Assembly: GCA_019653755.1 (NCBI GenBank)
Contig: BPCL01000011.1
Location: forward strand, 1-38,712
Direction: 5' to 3'
Length of the DNA stretch: 38,712 bases
Source: Woeseia sp.
GTDB taxonomy: Bacteria; Pseudomonadota; Gammaproteobacteria; Steroidobacterales; UBA11654
The position numbers and the translations under genes were made by a program. The notes below the pieces were generated by a model. That model searched no databases. It was not told where the DNA came from and worked only from the letters and a program-made list of their open reading frames with translations. Positions 35,813 through 38,712 of the stretch are shown here, piece by piece. Position 1 is the stretch's first letter. Each line of letters starts with the position of its first letter.

Positions 35813-36992
35813 GGAAAAAAAATATAAAATTATTATTGCCGCTGGAGGAACAGGAGGCCATGTTTTCCCAGCAATAGCATTAGCAAAGAAATTTAAATCT
35901 GACGGTCATCAAGTCGTTATTATTGCTACTGGCAATGATTTGGAAAAGAAGATATTTAGCCAGGATGAAATAGATGTAATTTATTTTGAGAGCAGATTTA
36001 AAGATGTTTCACAATTCAGGAAATATATTTCGTTACTCACTCCACCAAAGATGGATTTAATTAAATATGTTAGAGATTTTAACCCTAATTTAGTTTTAGG
36101 GATGGGTGGCTATGCATCATTAGATGTTTGTAAGTCTGCGAGCTACATTTTTGATCACGAAGATTCTGATGACCATTTCATGATGCAAAATAAAATTACG
36201 CCTTTTATAGCTATTCAAGAGCAAAATTCAAAGGCAGGCAGGGCAAACAAATATATAGCAATGTGGCGCGCAAGAGCAGTTATTGAAGGGTTTCCAGACG
36301 CTTTTGATTGGAAAACAAGGTTTTTTCAGACATCGAATGATGATCTAATCTTTCTGGGCAATCCAGTGAGGAATGAGATCCTCAATGTCAGCCGAAAGGT
36401 TAGATCTTATAATGAGTATTCGAAAAATCCGAGAATCTTGGTATTGGGTGGAAGCCAAGGTGCTCGACCAATAAATTTTGCAATACCAGAAGCAATAAAA
36501 AAGCTTTCATCTGAAATGAATATCGAAGTTGTCCACCAAACTGGGGAACTTGATTACCAGGACATATATCAAATATATAAAGAGAATAAATCCTCTGCAG
36601 ATATATTCCCATTTATAAAAGATATGGCAGAGGCTTATGAATGGGCAGATTTAGTAATAGGCAGGTCAGGGGCTATGACGGTTTCAGAACTATCAGCAAT
36701 TGGCCTGCCATCTATTTTAATTCCTTATCCTCATGCGATGGACAACCATCAGCTTTTCAATGCCCGTTTTTTAGAGGAAAAGAACGCCACCATCGTTATT
36801 GATGAAAAACGACTCAATCCCGAGCATTTAGCAGAAATAATAAATAAGATTATCTCAAAGGATGGAATTCTCAAAGAGATGGCAGAGTCAGCATTTGATC
36901 AAACATTTGTGAATGCTACCGAAAATATCACACAATTCTGCTATAAGATGATTGAAAAAACCCCTCTGATAACTTCAATTATTGAGTCTTAA
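35805..36992 (+). CDS. murG: UDP-GlcNAc transferase MurG, divergent
   Basis: Adds GlcNAc to lipid I to form lipid II on the cytoplasmic side. The glycine loop AAGGTGGHVFPAIALA, VLGMGGYAS, GGSQGARPIN, GRSGAMTVSELSAIGLP and DNHQLFNA are typical. It is 395 residues, about 40 longer than E. coli MurG. About 16 extra residues (near 112-133, DHEDSDDHFMMQN) lie between GMGGY and the HEQN-type motif, which reads QEQN here (138-141), and about 11 more lie before GNPVR. The first-domain loop GLRGKG is not evident. The start is GTG 35805, overlapping ftsW by 8 bases. Codon use and position give no sign of transfer. murC, normally next, is missing. Confidence 0.93.
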   Translation: MAKEKKYKIIIAAGGTGGHVFPAIALAKKFKSDGHQVVIIATGNDLEKKIFSQDEIDVIYFESRFKDVSQFRKYISLLTPPKMDLIKYVRDFNPNLVLGMGGYASLDVCKSASYIFDHEDSDDHFMMQNKITPFIAIQEQNSKAGRANKYIAMWRARAVIEGFPDAFDWKTRFFQTSNDDLIFLGNPVRNEILNVSRKVRSYNEYSKNPRILVLGGSQGARPINFAIPEAIKKLSSEMNIEVVHQTGELDYQDIYQIYKENKSSADIFPFIKDMAEAYEWADLVIGRSGAMTVSELSAIGLPSILIPYPHAMDNHQLFNARFLEEKNATIVIDEKRLNPEHLAEIINKIISKDGILKEMAESAFDQTFVNATENITQFCYKMIEKTPLITSIIES

Positions 36993-36996
36993 TAAA

Positions 36997-37865
36997 ATGT
37001 CAAAACAAGCATATAACTGCTACTACAATGAGCTGCTATCAAAACATACTTCATGGAAAGTTGGCGGACCAGCGGATATTTTCTTTACCCCTCAGAATCG
37101 GGATGACTTATCTAATTTTCTGAAATCAAACCAAGGTAATCCAATCACATGGCTGGGTAACGGCACCAATGTTCTGGTTAGAGATAACGGTATTAGAGGC
37201 GCTGTGATATCAACAAAGAAGTCTATAGATAAGATCAATATGGAAACTGACAATTCTTGCCGAGTAGAAGCGGGTGCTTCATGTATGGATTTGGCATTAT
37301 TTGCTGAAAAGAATCAATTGGGACCTGCAGCATTCTTTTCGGGGATCCCTGGCTCAATTGGCGGAGCTCTTACAATGAATGCGGGGTCCTTTGGTCATGA
37401 AACTTGGGAATTTGTAGAAACTGTCGAGGTGATTGATGAGTCTGGAGATATACATTACTTGCACCTAAAGAATTTAAATTCTCATACAGATCAGTCAAAT
37501 TTCCTTTTCCCCTGTGGTTCGTCTCCTGCCTAATGCAATTTCCTGAATCTGAAACAACCACCAAATCTGAATTGAAAGCAATGAGAGATCAAAGAATTAA
37601 AACGCAACCTCTCAGTGAGGATACTTGTGGGTCAGTTTTTAAGAATCCTAAACCAGAGTATGCAGGAGATCTCATTGAGAGAGCTGGCCTCAAGGGTTAT
37701 AGAATTGGCGGTTGCTCTATATCGACAAAACACGCAAATTTTATTGTCAATGAAGGCGGGGCCAGATCAGTGGATATAGAGGAGCTGATTAAACATGTTC
37801 AAAACATCGTCAAAGCTAAGTTTGATGTAGACTTAGAGACTGAAGTCAGAATCATAGGCGAGTAA
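36997..37865 (+). CDS. murB: UDP-N-acetylenolpyruvoylglucosamine reductase (at least one frameshift)
   Basis: FAD enzyme that reduces the MurA product to UDP-MurNAc. After repair about 289 residues, with HTSWKVGGPADIFF, LGNGTNVLVRDNGIRGAVI, FFSGIPGSIGGALTMNAGSFG, CGSVFKNPKPEYAGDLIERA and the catalytic Glu in ETEVRIIGE. The frame breaks near 37470; the other frame reads KFSYRSVKFPF then continues. The short form and the GLKGYRIGG...HANFIVN sequence resemble type II MurB rather than the longer type I of E. coli. ATG 36997 is preferred to an in-frame TTG at 36982, which would overlap murG. It directly follows murG; murC is absent. Confidence 0.94.
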
Positions 37866-37869
37866 AATC

Positions 37870-38712
37870 ATGTCAACAGCAGAGAGTGAATTCGGGAAGG
37901 TTGCGGTTATATATGGTGGTATTTCACCAGAGCGAGACATTTCTCTAATTTCTGGTGAAGCAGTCTTCAAGGCGCTAAAGGAAAAAGGCGTTGATGCCCA
38001 CCTGATCGATGCCAAGGAGCCTTTTCTTGAACGCTTATCAGAAGAACAATTCGATAATGTATGGGTGGCTCTTCATGGAGCAGACGGAGAGGACGGTAAA
38101 ATTCAAAGTTTATTGGAACTATCAGGTATACCTTACACAGGTAGCCGGACACTGTCTTGTTCGTTAACGATGAATAAGCTGTTTACCAAAAGGATCCTAA
38201 TTGCCAACAATTACCAGACGCCAGATTTCTTATTGTTAGATGAAGCTAAATCTTACTCAGAGATTTCAGAGTCCTTAGGATCTCCTTTTATTATTAAGCC
38301 TTGCTCTCAGGGATCCAGTTTAGGAGTTTATATTATTGATGAAGAGTCTGCCTACAAGGAGAAATACAAAGAGCTTCAGAAATTAAATGATTGGATCATT
38401 GCTGAGGAATATTTTGATGGCGCAGAGTACACTGCTGCTTATTTAAATAACCAAGTAATGCCTTTGGTAAAAATTGATGCAAGTAATGAAGAATTTTATA
38501 ACTATGAAGCTAAGTATTTTAGCGACGAGACTCAGTATATTTGTCCAAGCGAATTAGATGCAGGTATTGAGAAGAACATCAAAAGGGAGTGCTTGTCTAT
38601 TTTTGAACTTTTCGATGTAAGAGGTTGGGGCAGATTTGGGTTTTTTTATCAATGATGATAATCAACCTGTAATACTCGAAATTAATACAGTACCAGGTAT
38701 GACAAATCATAG
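37870..38712 (+). CDS. ddl: D-alanine--D-alanine ligase, 3' end at window edge (one frameshift)
   Basis: ATP-grasp ligase that makes D-Ala-D-Ala for the pentapeptide. VIYGGISPERDISLISG, VWVALHGADGEDGKIQSLLE, GIPYTGS, FIIKPCSQGSSLGVYI and AEEYFDGAEYTAAYLN are typical DdlB pieces. The frame breaks in a T7 run near 38641-38647; with T6 the sequence reads GFFINDDNQPVILEINTVPGMTNHS, the Mg-binding end of the ATP-grasp fold. The last about 20 residues are beyond the window. It follows murB by 4 bases, the usual order; ftsQ and ftsA would be expected next and are out of view. Confidence 0.95.

Noticed and set aside
1-38712. CRISPR arrays, insertion sequences, phage genes, attachment sites or tRNAs
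   Set aside because: No regularly spaced repeats, transposase or integrase motifs, or tRNA cloverleaf sequences were seen. This is a core-type region rather than a mobile island.

Overview
The window is a gene-dense, AT-rich bacterial chromosome segment. Gene content and order point to a gammaproteobacterium, probably a small-genome marine one. Supporting evidence: an ibaG-murA pair followed by petABC (bc1 complex) and sspA, an rsmI-rnpB-mraZ junction leading into the division and cell wall (dcw) cluster, lptC-lptB, azurin, class A RNase P RNA, and many CoA-dependent catabolic genes with very short intergenic gaps. Several junctions look like the usual gammaproteobacterial order with genes removed. 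I cannot place it more precisely from sequence alone.

Layout. 1-4.7 kb: the acetolactate synthase large subunit (heavily frameshifted, cut by the window edge) diverges from its small subunit; then, on the minus strand, azurin, NADP isocitrate dehydrogenase and an alpha/beta hydrolase. 4.8-8.7 kb (plus): a red-chlorophyll-catabolite-reductase-like protein, an OmpR-type response regulator with its histidine kinase, a [2Fe-2S] ferredoxin and a glutathione-transferase-like protein. 8.7-11.3 kb (minus): Tat-exported amidase, ArsC-family protein, SDR. 11.5-18.7 kb (plus): thiolase, FadB-type multifunctional enzyme, M24 (prolidase-like) protein, a small basic unknown, a bicupin and a CaiB/BaiF CoA-transferase, together a beta-oxidation-like catabolic block. 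18.7-22.8 kb: exported PrxQ, patatin, then lptB, lptC and a broken kdsD on the minus strand. 22.9-28.5 kb (plus): ibaG, murA, petA, petB, petC, sspA, rsmI. 28.5-38.7 kb (plus): rnpB, then mraZ, ftsZ, rsmH, ftsL, ftsI, mraY, ftsW, murG, murB and ddl (cut by the window edge).

Two biological points stand out. First, the dcw cluster is remodelled: ftsZ sits between mraZ and rsmH instead of at the far end, and all four amino-acid ligase genes (murE, murF, murD, murC) are absent from their usual places although every flanking gene is present and tightly packed. MurG is also divergent. Second, a bacterial homologue of plant red chlorophyll catabolite reductase lies 8 bases upstream of a two-component system and close to a ferredoxin.

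A technical point governs the reading of everything else: about fifteen genes, many of them normally essential, carry single-base frameshifts, mostly in homopolymer runs, and two genes (ilvI, kdsD) carry six or more. Most of these look like sequencing or assembly errors rather than mutations, so the frameshifted genes are given with their full reconstructed extents.
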